Part shown: piece by piece, positions 1-13,906 of the stretch
How the letters are laid out: the number at the start of each line of letters is the position of its first letter
Position numbering within the stretch: position 1 is the stretch's first letter
Source of the DNA: Didymodactylos carnosus
Lineage: Eukaryota > Rotifera > Eurotatoria > Philodinida > Philodinidae
Assembly: GCA_905250885.1 (NCBI GenBank)
Contig: CAJNOQ010000012.1
Span: 1 to 64,000, forward strand
Direction of reading: 5' to 3'
Length of the DNA stretch: 64,000 nucleotides
Notes under the pieces: generated by a model
The model's input: only the letters and a program-made list of their open reading frames with translations
Databases searched by the model: none
What the model was told of the DNA's origin: nothing
Translations under genes and position numbers: made by a program

Positions 1-3000
1 TAGGAAATATTTGCTGGTAGCAGTTTATGGGAAAATTTTCTGTAGTATTAATGTTTTTGCAAGGAAGGATAAATTTATGTAAGACAAATAATTTCTTTTT
101 TACAATCAACACCCTCTCCTCCTCTACGAAACAAGAAACGATAAATAACTGAGCACTATATTTGCTTCTGACTATGACCACGACGATAAAAGAACATTTT
201 TCTTTCGCTATTACATAAGAGTTAAAAGTCGGTGTAGTTTATGATGGAAGAATAGTAGTAGTTTGTATGAGATAGTCCCAAAAATCTTTCAATAGCGAAT
301 GATAAAAGATTAATGTTATCAAAATAAATTATAATGTAGGAAGGTTATGGCATGTACAGAGAGACCTTAGATACAATATGGTAATTGAAGATAGCCGAAA
401 AAATTCTACAAGCGAGTCTAGCTCACTTCATAGTACATTTCTGCTCTTGTCTCATTTTGAAGAAACACAGATTAGTGCAGTGGCTAGAGAAAAAGCAGTA
501 TGGGTGCAAGTTTTTGGAAATAAGGTGTAATATTTTTCTAGTCTTTTATAATATTTGGGAGTAAAACTTTTTACTAAGGGTATCTGGAGGAATGTCCTTC
601 TTTATTCCTGTGATCTGCTTAAATTTTTAACAAACACACAAAAAATTGTCGGAAGAATGAGATATGAAAGAAAGAATGAATGAAATGGAAAAGCTAACAC
701 ACTGTTGCCATGAAACTACCGGTTTCATCTATATGAAGAGAGTCTCGTACGACTTTCAAACAGAAAATTGTGTTTAAAAGAAACATATTATTAAAAGATT
801 ATCAAAACATCGAAAGAATTTGTTACAAAGAAAAACAAGTATAACAATATCTTACCGAATTTCTTTTTTAGTATTATTAATAGATTACTAGGCTTAGAAA
901 TATATATATATCAAGTATCACATGCATTGATTCACAAACCGAACGCGCAAATACAATGTCTAATAGTTATCTATAGTCTCCCTCCCTCTGTATATATATA
1001 TATATATATATATGTTTGAAGTAGCTTTATTCTAAGATTTCCAGCTGTTCATTATGTACAGACTATCTGTTGCCAGTATTTTGTTCGAATAGGTATCATT
1101 ATTTCTTCAATATGAATGAACGTGATATGTGCTGTGCTTCTTATTCTATCCATTCATATGAGTTCCAAAACATCGCCACTCGACGTTATTTACATTTGCT
1201 ATACGTTGAGGTTCATAAAATTAACTGTTCAACTGAAACATATGTGTATGCGGAACGAAAGATGTTCGATCGATAAAAAAAAAAATAAAAATGTGTTGAT
1301 TTATATCAGCAAACGGAAGATTTCCTTCTAAGATGTTAACAAGAAGAATTATTAGAAACAAAAATAAATAAGTAATAAGGATTTTTCTTAAAAGAGTTAC
1401 TGCGCATCGAGACTACTTCACACAGTTCATTGGCAAAGACCGAGTTTTTTTCTGATAGAAAAAAGTCAATCTTTTGATTATATTGTGACGCACATATACA
1501 CTACTACAGTCAACGTCGCTCCTGATTACGAATGTAAAACTCAAGAAAGTTCGTCAAAAAACTCCGCCAACCAGCATCTCATGATTCTCTGATTGATTTT
1601 CGAAACATCTCATTCGAAAACTCAAAACCAAATAAAAAGGAAATGTTTCATGGTTTCGTTCAAATGTTCGGTCGTACAATATTTCTTCCAATATTTTTCC
1701 TTTCGATTTTTGAACAGTGTTCCGTATTTTATATATAATCAGAAAGAACAAAAACTAAAAATTAATCTAACACCGTTTTACCAGAAAAAGAAGATAATGT
1801 AGTCAGCTCTCTCATATGTATTATCTTATCTCTTTTGTCTCAAACAATATCTAAAAGAAAAAATTTGCTTTAGTGACTTCTGGAGAGTTTATAAAATACG
1901 GTATGCAAAAAATTTTATTTGAGTTTTCGAATGGGATACTTAAAAAATCAATTGAGGAACCATGAGGCAAAAAGAGAGCAAATTTATTAATGAGATATCT
2001 TAAAATAATGACTGATTTTATTCTATGTAACGTTTTTTTCTCTCAACAACCTATCACTTATTTATTATTATACTCGTCATACTTTGTACTTGTAGCTTTC
2101 ATTTTTATTATTTCTCCCATTGTCTTTCTCACACACACGAAATTAAGTGAATAAAATTGTTTGCTTCTTGTCAAGTACGAAATAAACAAACGAAAAATTC
2201 AAACTAATCAACGAGTATTACTTGAATTTTATTGCAATCGTGTAAGTGAAACTAAGAATAAGAAACTTTTAAAAATCTAGAAAAAGAAAAGATAATTGAC
2301 AATGGTATATTTCTCATTATAATCAATAATATTATATAATAATATTGTCCAATATTTCATAACAATACTATATGCTGATATTTGCCATCTGATCTATTCG
2401 TTGTTTATTCTAACACAGGAATTGTTAGATAAATACAACTTTAGTTCAAGTTCAAAATTTTGGTAGAAGTATCTCTATTTTTCTGAGTAAAAGATGAATT
2501 TTTTTTTTAACAAGTATTATCTTGAACATATTGATGAATATTAAAAATGTACTTAACATCGATAAGATTGTTATATTGAAACATTCATTATAGTCAATAT
2601 TTTTTCTTGTAGGATATTGTACGACTAACAAACACAAGGTACAAAAGTTAAATGTCCCGTATCAGCTGTATCAGCACACATTTTTATTTAACTTCCGTGA
2701 ATAAAAAACATAAGGTCATTTTCATTAATAGAATAATGGTTCTTTTTTATCAATACACACAGGTGTAGACAGAACATACTTGGATTCGTCCTTCGCTCCA
2801 TGAACGATTCATATATAAGATTAAAAATATACAATAATGTAATGTTTACTTTTAATCTCATATCAAACTTTGAAGAAGACTAATAGAGCTAGATTACTGA
2901 AACGTAACGTCAAAAACATAACACAAAAAAATCTAATAAAAAAAACATACATGCACCTATATACTTATCGAAAAAACATTTAGCCTTGAATGTTCATGCA

Positions 3001-6000
3001 CCTGCGCATATATACCTTTACTAATTAGCATATAATTATTAATGGAACGATAAAGTGATAGTTTGCTTCAGGAACACTTATCGGACTTCTTCTGAATATT
3101 ATCATAAATAGTCTATGAATTTAATATAATCAAGACATTTCTGCACTCCTTCAAACAAACATTTTCGTCGTAACAATTTAACAACGATTAAACATTTTCT
3201 ATTTGAGAAACGTCAAAAACCTCACAAACTAAAACAAACATATTATCACTCTTACATAGGTATAATACAAGTTACCCAAATCACTTATCATTCAAATTAA
3301 CACTAAGTATTCCTTTTTCTTTCTTGAATTTTTTAAATCTAACTTAAATAGTATATAAAATGACTAGTTCTAAAGGACACACGGATTTTTATCCGCAAAC
3401 AATCACTAAGTGGTACACATTCAAATGTTTCTCCCTCTTTCTCTCTCTTACCATTGTTTAATACACAATGTATACGTTATCACACATCTTGTAACTAAAT
3501 AATATTAACAATATTATAAACAAGAATAAGAATAGTTATATCAACGTGTCAAGAATAACAAGTTGGTATACGTATATTATATTACTCATCTATACAAAAG
3601 TCAACATATAAAAAGAAAAAAACAGTTGTAATTAATGAGTTTGAGTTTGATATAGTCTAAATTTTTAATCACACGACAACTTCAATTATACTGCAACCGA
3701 ACGACAACGGATATTGTATAAAATCGAAAAAAAAAAGAAAATCAAATCATTTTCTTTCTTATTCTTCTGAATGTTTGTCATCATAGAGAAAAAATTTTTA
3801 GCAGAAACAAATGTGACACATAAAACAATTTTTTACCTTTTCACAGATCCCATGTTACAATAGAAATGTGTACGAGAAAAAAGAACAAACTAACTAAAGA
3901 ACAACTGTGCCTCTCTTTCTGACGGAGAAGAAATAACAGTATGTATAACAGAAAAAAAAGAATCGTGGACAAAGAATGAACAATATACAGTCCGGCTATT
4001 CCTGTCTAATTCAAGGTTTCACAATTTATGACAAATAGGTTCAACGTATATAAAAAGAATAAAAAGAAAAGAGAATAGTATGTTTCAATTAGGCAACATT
4101 AGTAGTAGTATATCAAAACTGTGAGAGAATGAATGTACAATTTCTGCATGAGAAATGTCTCTCAACTTTGAGTTTGAATGAAAACAATTGTTATTAAACC
4201 GTATAATTTAAGAGCTCAAAATCCCATATCTTCAAGAAATAAACGAACGAAACGAAACACTATTTAGCATCAGTTCGATTCTCGTTTTGACTAGAGATAA
4301 CTGACTCATCTAGCTCTTCAAACACTCACTCAAATCAACATCTTTATCATTTTATCAGCTTAAATGACGTTGTTTCGTTACTACAAAATATTTCTTCTAT
4401 TAATAATAAGTCTAAAACTATAAATTGTGAGTACCTCCTTTTCTTTTTTTTTTATGATCGACAATAAAACATTTGGTTTTCATCATACCTACTTAGAATA
4501 AATGGATAAACAAATAATAAAAAAATTTGTGTCGTCTGTGGTTGTGGATAACTAAATTTCATCTTGTTCTTCTTTTATAGATTTTTTATTCAACCATCCA
4601 GTATATCACTACACTTTATACGTCGTTTGTCTGTATGTTTAGTTTTTACTTGTATTCTCTCTCATTCACTCATTTATTTATTCATTTTCTTTGTTTTGTA
4701 ACTGTACGTTTTCTCTTATTTTTTAAGTTTTTTCTCATCTCATTTTCTATTTTGTTTTTCAAAATTTGTCAAATATTTATTTTCTCTTGCTCTATTAATT
4801 TAGGGATGAACACACGATACAAACATAGAAAAATAGCTAATTACGCTCTGATAGGTATATAGAAAAACATGAATACAGCCTACAGTTATGCAATAAAAAA
4901 ACGTTTTTTAGTAATTCACATAATGAAGTGTGACCAGTATAAACGATACAAGTAATCAACAGAGTCAAACATTGTATATTTTTACATTGCAACTCGAATA
5001 GTTATTGACAAAAGTCTAAGGTGATAAACAGTGACACAAAAAAACGATTTAAACAGGATCATATGTAAGCTGAATTGAGAAATCAATATTTTATTAGTCT
5101 CATTCATCAATCTACCAACTAAGCGAATTAAGAAAGTCAGAAAAAGAAGCTAAATTTAAGATATTGTCAGATTGCGAACATATAAATATCTACTCAACAT
5201 TCCTCTATGAGATTGTATAATATAACAAAACTATATGGAAGATTTACCAAATAGTACAAAAAAAATAAAGTTAAATAAATTTCATTTTTTCAAAGCGTTG
5301 CACTTAAATTAGTGCTTCTCTGTGTGGCTTGTGTACAAACAAAATTTTTTTATTTTTACTTAAAGCTAAAACTATTTTTAAACATTATGTATGCCAAAAC
5401 AAATAGATGTATTAACTTAGTAAATATGCATTATGAACGCAGCATATTTAACATTGTTTTTCTCCAAAATATCGAAACTTTTTATAATGTAAATATTTAT
5501 TTACCTAATAATTATAATAATTTTCAAGTGAAAATCATCATAGCAAGAAATCGATATTTCATCTCTTTAGGGTTAATTTTCAACTATATTATGCATTATT
5601 TTGGATATGAAGAATTTTTTCACCAAAATATGTCTTTTAAAATCCATCATACACATGAGTTAAACACATGTATACAATGAATATAAATAACAATGCAATG
5701 TGATGAGATATAGACGAAATTGTACAAGCCCTTGTCTATGATCATTCACATATGTTCGAAACATAATGTCGAGACAAATGAGAAACCTAATGAAGAGAGC
5801 GTACATATATACATACTTATAAATGTATATGTGTGTGTGTGTGCATTTGAAAGGGAGTACATATACTACTACTAAGTTATTATTTCGTTTTATCCTTGAT
5901 GTAAAGTGGTTTAGCTCTCTTTAATTCATCTCCATTAAGAGAGTCTCACATATATATATATATATGTACTAAAAATACGTGAATGAATGAATACGTGCAT

Positions 6001-9000
6001 TCAAACAAAAAAGACTCTTCGATTTGACGTTTATCGATTTGATAATAGATAAAATATGTACTAAATTATTTCCAGATTATATACTGATTTAAAATATCAC
6101 AAATGTGAAGAATAATGAATGTTTTCACAAAATAAAAAATATCAAAGATCGTATACAGAAGACGTCATTTGTTACACGTAGAAATAGAGTGATTAATGAG
6201 TCTGATGAGATAGACCTTTATTTTTATTGAACTTTCAGAATGAAAATTTGAAAAGTGTTCATAAAGTATATATATATATATAATATTCGTTCTTCTGCTG
6301 GAATAGAACTGCTAATTGATCTAGAAATGAAGTATGCAAGCGATAACATTTTGATAATCTGTATCCTAACCTAAATTCTACGCTAACTGACGAAATCTTT
6401 TATTGCTGCAATAAGTATACAATTTTTAAGAAAAGAATATCCCAGAAATATCACTACTTCTCATTTGTTTTCACATTGATCCATATCGAACTTGAACATA
6501 ATAGAGTAACCTCGTAAATGAAGGAGAAAATCTCACTGATAACGATGACAATCTCATCTGCTTTTGAAGAAATAAACATTTTTTTTCTCCTATAAACAGT
6601 GATAAATGAGATTTCTAATTTTTTTTGAAAATAAACATTGTTAAGAGATATACTTGTGTGAATACAAACACATGTAGTAAAGATGCTCCTTTTTTTCTGG
6701 TTAAAAAGTTACTTAGTTATCAAAAAGATCCACCAGGTACAGCATTATAGATGTCCATCATTTTTTCTAGTCAATATTAGAATTTTTAAAACGCCATATT
6801 CAAGTTAATAATTTTAAATAGTGTAATAAAGATAACCTTTATTATCATGTACTTTAAGTAGCTTTTAGTGACTCGCTCAGAATCATATTTTTTCTTCAGA
6901 TTGAAAACAGATTGTTAGTAGCTTAATCAAAAATATAGCCTACAAAAAATGTTGCCACCTAAACCGAGTTCGAATCTCGTTTCTTAGACTTAATGAATTG
7001 AAGGAAAATGTATGTTATATTCTTATATATTGAATCATCATGCTTATTTTTTTATAAAAATATATTTAAATCTATCCCACGTTGCATTAAATGACATAAA
7101 TTCATGATTACTCTATTGAATGAAAACTCAAGTGTGATGTGAAACCATTGGAATTGCAAAACAATAATAAATTTATAAAATATCAAAATTTTTGCAAAAC
7201 TATGATATACGTAAATGTATGGTCTAGTTTTCTAGAAATAATTTTCTGAAGATATTATTTTTCGTGTTAAAAGTATCTTTTTTAATCATACTTTGTTCGA
7301 ATCTAAAGGGATTTCGAGAACAGAAACAAAAAGAAATTTGATGTTTTGTTTTTCAAATTACAATGAAGAAAAGAGAATGTATAAGAGATTTATTACCACT
7401 AATGTAAAATGATCTATGGGTTTGATTTACAGTTGTGTTTTTTATTTTACTCTTTTTTTTTTTCCTCATAGATTAACGATGAAAAAATCATTACGTAAAT
7501 AAATAAATGTGGCGTTCTGTGACGAACAAGAACTTCCTATTAGTAGAAACGTACTCTTCTACTAAAACTGGAAAGTCATGATCTAAGTGTATAAGAAATG
7601 AAAGACTATAATCATCAGTAATTTTCAATACGTCTTTTTTGTTAGGTAGTACAGCTTCTGTTTTGAATAAACAAACAGCCAACAACCAGATCAATCATTT
7701 TACCAAAAATACTCTTTTTTACTACTTTTTTTTTTATCAAACCTTTTTGAATACGAGTCATAACACGCATGTAATACAGTAGCAAGTCAGCTTTCATGAT
7801 AAACAACAACATACCTGTAAATAGTGTGTACAAATAAGGTTTATGCGTACAGTGCAAACTCGTAGAGATCATGATATGATTGTGTGTGTGTGTATGTATA
7901 TACGTAGAACATGGTCGACAGAAGAAGAAAAATATATATATGGATAGTGGAAAAAAAGTCGAACGAACGTAAACATTTTTTTCTACACATAAAAAGTTTT
8001 CTTTCCTAAATATAAGTTCATATATACATATAGTGTATACAGAACATAGTAAAAAAAAAAAAAAAGAAGAGAAATGTTCGTCAACATAATAAAAGAGCCA
8101 AAAAAAATGACGACAAAAAAGTTCTCTCTCGTTCTTTTTTGCGCCGTCGTCGCATGTATGTGTGTGTGGACTATCTTCGGTGAGTAGCGCAAGGTCTATT
8201 CTATTCTCTATAAATGTGTGTTGTTACTTAATTGTCTCGTTTCTTCTTATATTCGTTATTGCAAAATGAAAAAAAGAGACGCGATATGACGGTACAAAGA
8301 AAAATTACTTTTTTATTTCTCTATCTTATTTTTTTCTTCTATGTTTCGTTCGGTTTTTGATTGAAAAGATACAATGAAAAAAAGACTCAGACCGATAAAT
8401 TAATTTGAAATAAAATCATTGTTTTTAGATGGTATGTTGTAGATTTGTTTATTTTGACTTCTCCGTTCGTCTTAACATCATCGTATATAATGACGACGAT
8501 CATATTTTATTTGCACTTCTAGGTAAAATATGTAGTTGAACTTGTTACAACAATTTTGGTCAAACACTGTGTATGAGCGACAGAAGAATATGTTTACTTT
8601 AGAAGAACAGGGCGTACGTTGAAAGGATTAAAATAACTTCGGCAATGATGAACACATCCATTAGCTCAGAAAAAAAAATTTTTTTTTCAATATTTTTGAG
8701 TTCAACACTACATGATGACAAATCTCATTTTTTAAAGATCAACCGGTTTTATACTAACGTAGATTCTGAATTGAGTCATCAAAACAGCAAATATTTTTCA
8801 AAAAATTCTGGATTGGAAGTGCCTGATAGTTCACGTATAGTATAGTATAAGTCTTTTTCAGATCTAACATGCTAGAATCTCTCTATACTGAAGTGGTTTA
8901 AAATGTCTTCCTTGCTCTCTACGTCAGATACAAAGCTAAAGAAAAATGACTATAAAAAATAAATTCAATATGTCCTACATGTGCTATTTGGTTCTACAGA

Positions 9001-9049
9001 TGTCGCATTCACTTGTTGTATTTATGTTCTTTCTGATTTTCTTTTAGAG
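1..9049. other. gene-free AT-rich stretch
   Basis: Nine kilobases with no coding region I can support. Open frames are short (longest 122 codons, 5312-5680), rich in Phe/Ile/Tyr/Asn as expected of random AT-rich DNA, and show no recognisable domain. The stretch holds poly-A and poly-T runs, a TA microsatellite near 990-1013, shorter TA runs near 5950 and 6265, and a TG run near 5828. It could include distant untranslated exons or regulatory DNA of genes outside the window; nothing in the sequence decides this. Confidence 0.6.
991..1013. repeat. TA dinucleotide microsatellite
   Basis: A run of about eleven TA units follows a pyrimidine-rich segment. Simple-sequence tract with no gene nearby. 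Confidence 0.85.
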
Positions 9050-9104
9050 CGATAAACAACGATTAATAAGAGATGACAATTTATCAACCTGTTTTAATTG
9101 AAAA

Positions 9105-9353
9105 ATGAAATATCTTACTGGAACAATAAAACGTATTCAAACGCAAAAGGCGATAATTAATCACTTTAGTCAATTTTTTCCCAGTTTTGAACAGTTGTTT
9201 GATGAAACAACATGGTACAAATTTTTTGCTGCTTTAACAATATTTACAATTTTTGTTGCATTTCTACTAAGTAGATTTGTTCAGTTAGAAGATGCTGATT
9301 ACATAGATGAATCACGAACCATACGAAGACGACGAAGAATAAAACTTAACTAA
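9105..9353 (+). CDS. small single-pass membrane protein, unknown
   Basis: An intact 82-residue frame that reads like a real micro-protein. It has a charged N-terminus, an acidic-aromatic segment, one hydrophobic helix at about residues 44-62, then an acidic patch and a very basic tail containing RTIRRRRRIKLN. The basic tail after the helix suggests a cytosolic C-terminus. A possible splice acceptor (a pyrimidine run ending in AG at 9047-9048) lies upstream, so the 5' UTR may be spliced. The family is not recognised. Size and layout recall small integral membrane proteins of the ER or mitochondria, but I cannot assign one. It could still be a chance frame; the better amino-acid balance than in neighbouring frames favours a gene. 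Confidence 0.5.
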   Translation: MKYLTGTIKRIQTQKAIINHFSQFFPSFEQLFDETTWYKFFAALTIFTIFVAFLLSRFVQLEDADYIDESRTIRRRRRIKLN

Positions 9354-10026
9354 CAAGTTTATTTATAGCACAATTAAAACACATTCTAGTCATTTTTGTA
9401 GTCAAATAAAATATTCGCTAATGGTTTAGATTTAATATTGATAGCATCGGTATGCTGGAGGGAGAGGACTAGATGACAAGAATTTTTATATGTATGACTT
9501 TATATTTTATATTTCCGATGTCAGATATTACTTGTTGAATATACTTAGCTTCTAGAAATAGCTTAACCATTCTATACATGTTGTACGTTAAAAAATATTT
9601 GTCTTTTTTGACTGTTATGATTTTAAAAATATTTTTTTGCCCAGATATTCGTTAGTTGAAGGCTATCCCACTTAATTTCGTAATTTGGTACACCATGAAA
9701 ACAGATTACTGAAATGGTATATGTTATTAGAGTTTAAATTCAAATTTGTGAATGACATGCATTGCTAGTAATTTGACATCGTTAAGCAAAAAAAGTAAAT
9801 TTTTAGATTTCATTTGATAGATAATGACTTTTCTCAATTATAACAGCGATGTACTGTATTTGATTTAATTCATAATGGTAGTCTTATATTAGTACCCGTA
9901 ATGAACAATTTTAATAAATAAACAAACACATTGCATAAAATATGAAAATACAAATGGATTGAGACTATAACAATGTATATAATGTTCTTTATCAGTTGTT
10001 TTATCATAAACATCACTTGCGAGTTA
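9354..10026. other. intergenic spacer
   Basis: About 670 bp between the small membrane protein and the 3' end of the claudin-like gene on the other strand. These are convergent genes, so the spacer should hold both 3' UTRs. AATAAA-like signals occur on both strands, for example just after 9400. No repeat or frame worth naming. Confidence 0.6.
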
Positions 10027-11599
10027 TCAGTTTGAGGCAAATTTTCTTTGTTTTTGTTGTAATGACAACCATAAGCAACTTGTTAAAAAACAAAATAAAA
10101 CCAGTGTACAACCAAAAAAGAACGAAAATGACGGTATAATTGTTCGTGACGAACATAGTTCATTTGTAAGAATTTCTAATGCAAAGCAGTTCGATGTTTT
10201 GCGCTCACTTTTGAACGTTGTATACATAATCGCCAATAGAAATATGCTGAACAAAGCTAGATAATGAGATAAAACCAAATGCTTACACACGACAGCTATT
10301 GAGAATATTCAGGATTATATACAGAAATTCACTAGTATCAGAAAATACCGTAAGCTAATTCTTTGTTATCTTTTTTGCTTCCATTAGAGATCAAGAAAAA
10401 GGTGTTTTCTCAGCTGCAATGTGTTTAAAAGTTGACTTTAGACAGACGAGATACGGTATATCAACGAAATATATCGTTAATTTTGTCTAATAAAATATGA
10501 ATATCTCAATTCGAAGTTGCCGATATACTCTATGAGTACACAGCGATCAACAGTAATACATTTGAGTTGAGATAGTTAGTAATCATATCACCAAAACAAA
10601 AAAAAGCAAAGTTGATTTAAATTGCTGAAAAGTACTTTTTCGTAGTCAGCACACTCGATAACTCAGAAGATTTTCTATTTTTGGCTAGGTCTTCCAAAAA
10701 TTTAGGCCTAGCCTAGGACTTCCAAAAATTTAGGAAAAATTTTCAAACAAAATGGTGCTAAAACCTTTCCATCGGAAAATAATATTAGTTTAAAAGTTTT
10801 TCCTAAACTTTTGAAAGTACTCCTAGCCAAAAATAGAAAATCTTCTCGAGTTATCGAGTGTGCTGAATGCGAAAAAGCACTTTTCAGAAACTCAAAACCA
10901 ACTTTATTTTTTTTGAAAGACTATCTTGTCAGCTCCTTTTTGGAGGTCGATAATACTTACCAGCAACTAAATAGATCACACCGATTGTCATTGTAGCCAA
11001 CACAACTCCGGCTAATATTCCAACAGTAACACCGATAAGAGTAGCAACGAAGAGTAGTAAAACAATAAGAATGGCGCATGCAGCAGCGACATTATGTAGA
11101 CCTATTAAGAAGAAGAAAACAAAAAAGAGAAGAGCAAATACCAGTGATAGGTCTTCTTACGTATTAGTTCTCTGCCCGGATTGTTCATTCCATGTTTAGC
11201 ATCATCAAAATGATTATTAAATGGTTTCAATAGTCGACATCTTGGTATATTTAATGCAGAACGAGATTTTTCTGATAGATAATTACATGTCCGAAATATA
11301 CCTTTATGCGACATGAAAAACGTATTATTCATGTGACTAGTTACATTATTTGTTAATAGTACTAAATCATATGATGTTGTTGTATTAATTATAATTAATG
11401 GTGGTGTCTCAAAAACTTCAAAATAATCACTTAATTCCAGTATGATGACATTAGGCTGTGAACTATAAATGTTTCGCAGTTTTTCAATATCATATTTGAT
11501 AATTGACCAATAGTCTGTTGAAAAGGCGATGATGGCTATTAAATTAGTGAACGCCGATGATGATACAGAAAGGATTTGAATCGTTAACAATGTCACCAT
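10027..11599 (-). CDS. claudin/PMP22-like tetraspan membrane protein
   Basis: Three exons join in phase: 11599-11161, 11101-10961 and 10295-10027, giving about 282 residues. The first exon starts at an ATG and encodes a hydrophobic helix at about residues 8-30, then an extracellular loop. The loop has the KGIFRTC segment and a second Cys 14 residues on, resembling the G-L-W-x-x-C...C signature of the claudin/PMP22/EMP superfamily. Exon 2 encodes one or two helices rich in Ala, Val and Gly. Exon 3 encodes the last helices and a short Lys/Gln tail. All junctions are GT-AG. Superfamily members shape cell junctions or act as channel subunits; the exact subfamily (claudin, clarin or TMEM type) cannot be told. 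N-glycosylation sequons (NTT, NVT, NNT) sit in the first loop. The second intron is enlarged by a foldback repeat. Confidence 0.75.
10593..10918. repeat. foldback (MITE-like) element in intron
   Basis: Two arms of about 110 bp pair as inverted repeats. The left arm holds CAGCACACTCGATAACTC and GATTTTCTATTTTTGGCTAG, and both recur as reverse complement in the right arm at 10820-10870 with few changes. The middle has a short tandem repeat of a CTTCCAAAAATTTAGG unit. There is no coding capacity and I saw no clear target duplication. It lies inside intron 2 of the claudin-like gene and accounts for most of that intron's 665 bp. Confidence 0.85.
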
Positions 11600-13906
11600 A
11601 TAGAATTATAACTTAGAATAATGTTAGTCACACTTTTATATTATTACATTAAATGAGATAAATAGGGAGGAAGAAGAACTCTTTTCTTTTCTTGGTTCAT
11701 AAAATCCATAGAATAATGGTAAAAAAGTTCTATTTGGAAAATGAAGTGTGATTCTGCGTGTGTGGCTTTCTGAAAAAAGAAGAAACGAAGAAAGAGAGCG
11801 ATCTATATGACATAAATTGTGTGTAAGAGAATTTTGAAGTGAACCGTTTATTTTTCTTCGAAATGCTTGTTCATGGAATAATCTACCGAGAATAACATTA
11901 TTGCATGTTTGTTCGTCAGAAGAGACTTTCGATCGAAAATTCTCCCTCGTTTTTTTCTCTTTTTTCTCTCACATCGTCGTTACATCTTTAAAACAGTCGT
12001 TTTCTTTTTTTTTCTACTAATACCTCGTCTCTCTATATTAACGGCAAATAATCAATTACTAATAAACACACAATTTTACAATTATTAAATTCTTTCTTCG
12101 CAGCTACACGTGAAAGAAAAGGGTAGTATACACTAATAATAATACAATCTGAGGTTTTGAACAAAGTTTTTCATAATATATCGCGTTCCATCCTGCGAAT
12201 TATTTCCAGTCAATGTTTGAATAAAATGCGCAGTACTGTTATAAATAGATTAATATGTTTTCCTTTGAGCGCTATGTTTAAGTTACTTTCATTAGTCATT
12301 TTTCTTAGAGTTGTAAAGAGATTCCGTGAGACACGTGGAGATTATAACCAGTTTGACTTTTTATTCACCGTTTTTGATTGGCACATAATTCTTAAAGAGA
12401 AAATCATTTTTTTTCTTCTGTTGACTATTCCATTCTCAGTACATTTAGAATTTGCTTAATCTTGAACTTTACTGAGAGTATGATGACATTTACCTATATT
12501 ATTATTAAGCATAAATTCTTAAAATAATAATTGAGTCCGTAGTAGCGCATTGTGCAGCTTTTTCTGTTTTTTAGTCACTTTACCACTATCAACAGGTCGC
12601 AATATGAATACTAGAAAAATTAATTTACTGAGTAATAGATTAGTATACATATATGGGTGACAGAAAATAAAAAGTTATGAAGTCTCTCTTAGCGTTTTCT
12701 TAATTGTATTTAGACTTTATGGAGATATTTTCAAAAAGATGAAAGTTTTTGAATTTTAACAATGGCTTTGGACACCCATCAACGTTTAGGTCATCTTATT
12801 TGTAAATAGTGATAAACCTTGATCAAATTAATATATCATTATTTCATTGCCGTTTAATCAACGGTTTATGTATATATGTATGTATGTATGTATATGTGAT
12901 CACATCTCCTCCTTTAATTCACTATTATTTTGTCCCGTCGTATTCTATTTACTTTAAGTGCTTCTATATACACTTGTTTCCAAGAAGGATTAGTAAAAAT
13001 TTAATGTTAAAATCTGCCGATGTATCTATTATACACGACAGTGTGAGAAAACGAGCACAGAGAGAAAGTGGTATGTCATCATTCAACCATGAAAAAACCT
13101 TCACAATATATCTTGAGAACCTTTGATTTAAAATGAATATTAATGGCTTAACATACAAATGTGAGTACACTCATCTTCTCCAGTCAAGAAATCTTGTCTA
13201 TTGCTGATTATTATATCCATAAATTACTGTTTTGGATAATCATTTTTTCTTAACTATATACATATTTGAGGAAATAACTGAACTTTCTTTAAGACTAGTG
13301 ATTTTATTAATGAAAGCAGTTTGAATGTTGTATGTAGAACACAGGATATAGACTAGAAACAGTAAATTTACTATGAAATTTACTACAAAAATAAGTTCAT
13401 GTGTTCGAAAATCTCTTCGTGTAAAAGTAAGTTTGTGTTTTCAATAGAGTAAGTTTTAGAATATTGTAACAGGATGTATCTTGTAGCTTGTATTCTTGAA
13501 GAATAAAACTTATATTAACATAGAAGTTTCTCGACTGAGATCAACAATATTTATTTCTAAAACATGTGTTACATGGCAAGGTTCATTGTAGTCTCGCTAA
13601 TTAAATAAAAGAAAAGAAACACTAATAGCTATATGAGAGCTCATATTTGAAGAATTTCAAAAAAAGAAAAAGGCGAACTACTCTAAGTTTTGGATTTCTC
13701 AGAAAATTAATATGCAATAACTAACTAACTGTGTCAGGATTGAACATTTTGACTAGTCTACGTCATATTTCTTTCCATTGAGATCAGTTATTATTTGAAC
13801 AATAATTGGTTACGGGAAAAACATGAACCTTACACAGCTATACGGGTCGTGAAATAAAATTAGTCTATAGAACCCAAAGTATTATGTCGACAGAAATATT
13901 CAAATA
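11600..13906. other. intergenic stretch upstream of claudin-like gene
   Basis: About 2.3 kb between the start of the claudin-like gene and the 3' end of EBP, both on the minus strand. It should hold the promoter of the former and the 3' UTR of the latter. Open frames at 12157-12459 and 12809-13126 are short, lack domains and look like chance. A TATG-type short tandem run lies near 12870-12895. Confidence 0.55.

Noticed and set aside
5312-5680. 122-codon open frame
   Set aside because: Composition (Phe/Ile/Asn/Tyr) is that of random AT-rich sequence, with no domain and no splice partner in phase.
6910-6990. tRNA-like B-box (GAGTTCGAATCTCG) with a weak A-box-like stretch upstream
   Set aside because: No 7-bp acceptor stem or anticodon stem could be paired, and the spacing is poor; chance match in AT-rich DNA.
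7491-7872. Two overlapping minus-strand frames
   Set aside because: Different frames over the same DNA, no family similarity, no supporting splice structure.
12157-12459. 100-codon frame with a hydrophobic end
   Set aside because: No recognisable motif; length is within chance for this base composition.
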